Shown: positions 63,848 through 64,000 of the stretch, piece by piece
How the letters are laid out: each line of letters opens with the position of its first letter
Numbering within the stretch: the stretch's first letter is position 1
NCBI RefSeq assembly: GCF_003732225.1
Contig: NZ_MOBJ01000003.1
Span: 119,167 to 183,166 of the forward strand
Source of the DNA: Pseudomonas brassicacearum
Lineage (GTDB): Bacteria > Pseudomonadota > Gammaproteobacteria > Pseudomonadales > Pseudomonadaceae
Direction of reading: 5' to 3'
DNA length: 64,000 bases
Translations under genes and position numbers: made by a program
Notes under the pieces: generated by a model
The model's database searches: none
What the model was told of the DNA's origin: nothing
What the model saw: only the letters and a program-made list of their open reading frames with translations

Positions 63848-64000
63848 ATGCGCAAGGGATTGTTTATCGGGATCAATAACTACACGCATGTGTCGTCCTT
63901 GTCCGGCTGCAACAATGATGCGATAGCCATGGCTTCATTACTGGAACGCCATGCCAGCGGCCGACCCAACTTCAGCAACAAGATTCTGACTTCAGCGGAA
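63848..64000 (+). CDS. Caspase-like protease, N-terminal fragment (cut by window end)
   Basis: An open frame from ATG 63848 to the window edge, 51 codons with no stop. It reads MRKGLFIGINNYTHVSSLSG then CNNDAIAMASLLERH. The run [hydrophobic]-IGIN-x-Y...L-x-G-C-x-NDA is the N-terminal strand and loop of the caspase (peptidase C14) fold. The catalytic His and Cys would lie outside. Coupled to the TIR gene by a three-base gap, so an operon. Function as the effector of the TIR protein is inferred. Confidence 0.7.
   Translation, partial: MRKGLFIGINNYTHVSSLSGCNNDAIAMASLLERHASGRPNFSNKILTSAE

Overview
The window is a piece of a Pseudomonas chromosome, most likely of the P. fluorescens group. Two things suggest this. 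The GC-rich genes follow an order I know from other pseudomonads (liv operon, pncB-nadE, azu, dnaB, rplI, rpsR-rpsF, rlmB-rnr, tRNA-Leu pair, purA-hisZ, hflC-hflK-hflX-hfq-miaA-mutL-amiB-tsaE-nnr, queG, orn, rsgA). About a dozen intergenic gaps also carry the GTGGGAGCGAGC-type REP doublets typical of this group. All identifications were made by reading the sequence and from memory of protein families; no database search was run.

Layout. 0-6.5 kb: an AGE-family sugar epimerase, a divergent CDF transporter, a YdfG-like dehydrogenase, a TerC-family membrane protein and an extra HflK/HflC-like pair. 6.5-7.4 kb: a gene-free stretch with a cluster of DnaA-box-like sites. 7.4-12.9 kb: a branched-chain amino acid ABC transporter (livK-livH-livM-livG-livF, minus strand) with an excellent sigma-54 promoter and an NtrC-like site upstream of livK. 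12.9-16.9 kb: L-lysine (pipecolate) catabolism genes amaB and amaA, with a divergent LysR regulator. 17-19.1 kb: NAD salvage genes pncB-nadE. 19.2-22.8 kb: two tandem Ig-like repeat proteins with duplicated leaders. 22.9-24.6 kb: azurin, a tiny ORF, a LOG-family enzyme and a small charged protein. 24.7-31.7 kb: a transglutaminase / ATP-grasp-alpha-E / transglutaminase-DUF2126 cluster. 31.8-33.7 kb: a three-gene coupled operon that looks like a membrane-active toxin with two paralogous four-helix membrane immunity proteins. 33.8-43.7 kb: YgiQ, DnaB, ribosomal proteins, RlmB and RNase R. 43.8-46.4 kb: two identical tRNA-Leu(CAG) units and a chemotaxis receptor. 46.5-59.5 kb: purA-hisZ and the long conserved tsaE-to-hflC cluster. 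59.5-63.2 kb: queG, a UPF0126 channel-like protein, orn and rsgA.

At the right edge, 63.4-64.0 kb, a TIR-like protein of the ThsB/DUF1863 type is followed directly by the start of a caspase-like protease gene, cut off by the window end. This looks like a TIR-caspase antiphage system of the kind recently described as type IV Thoeris, and is the most exciting content here. The toxin/immunity-like operon, the tandem Ig-like genes and the sigma-54/NtrC control of the liv operon come next.
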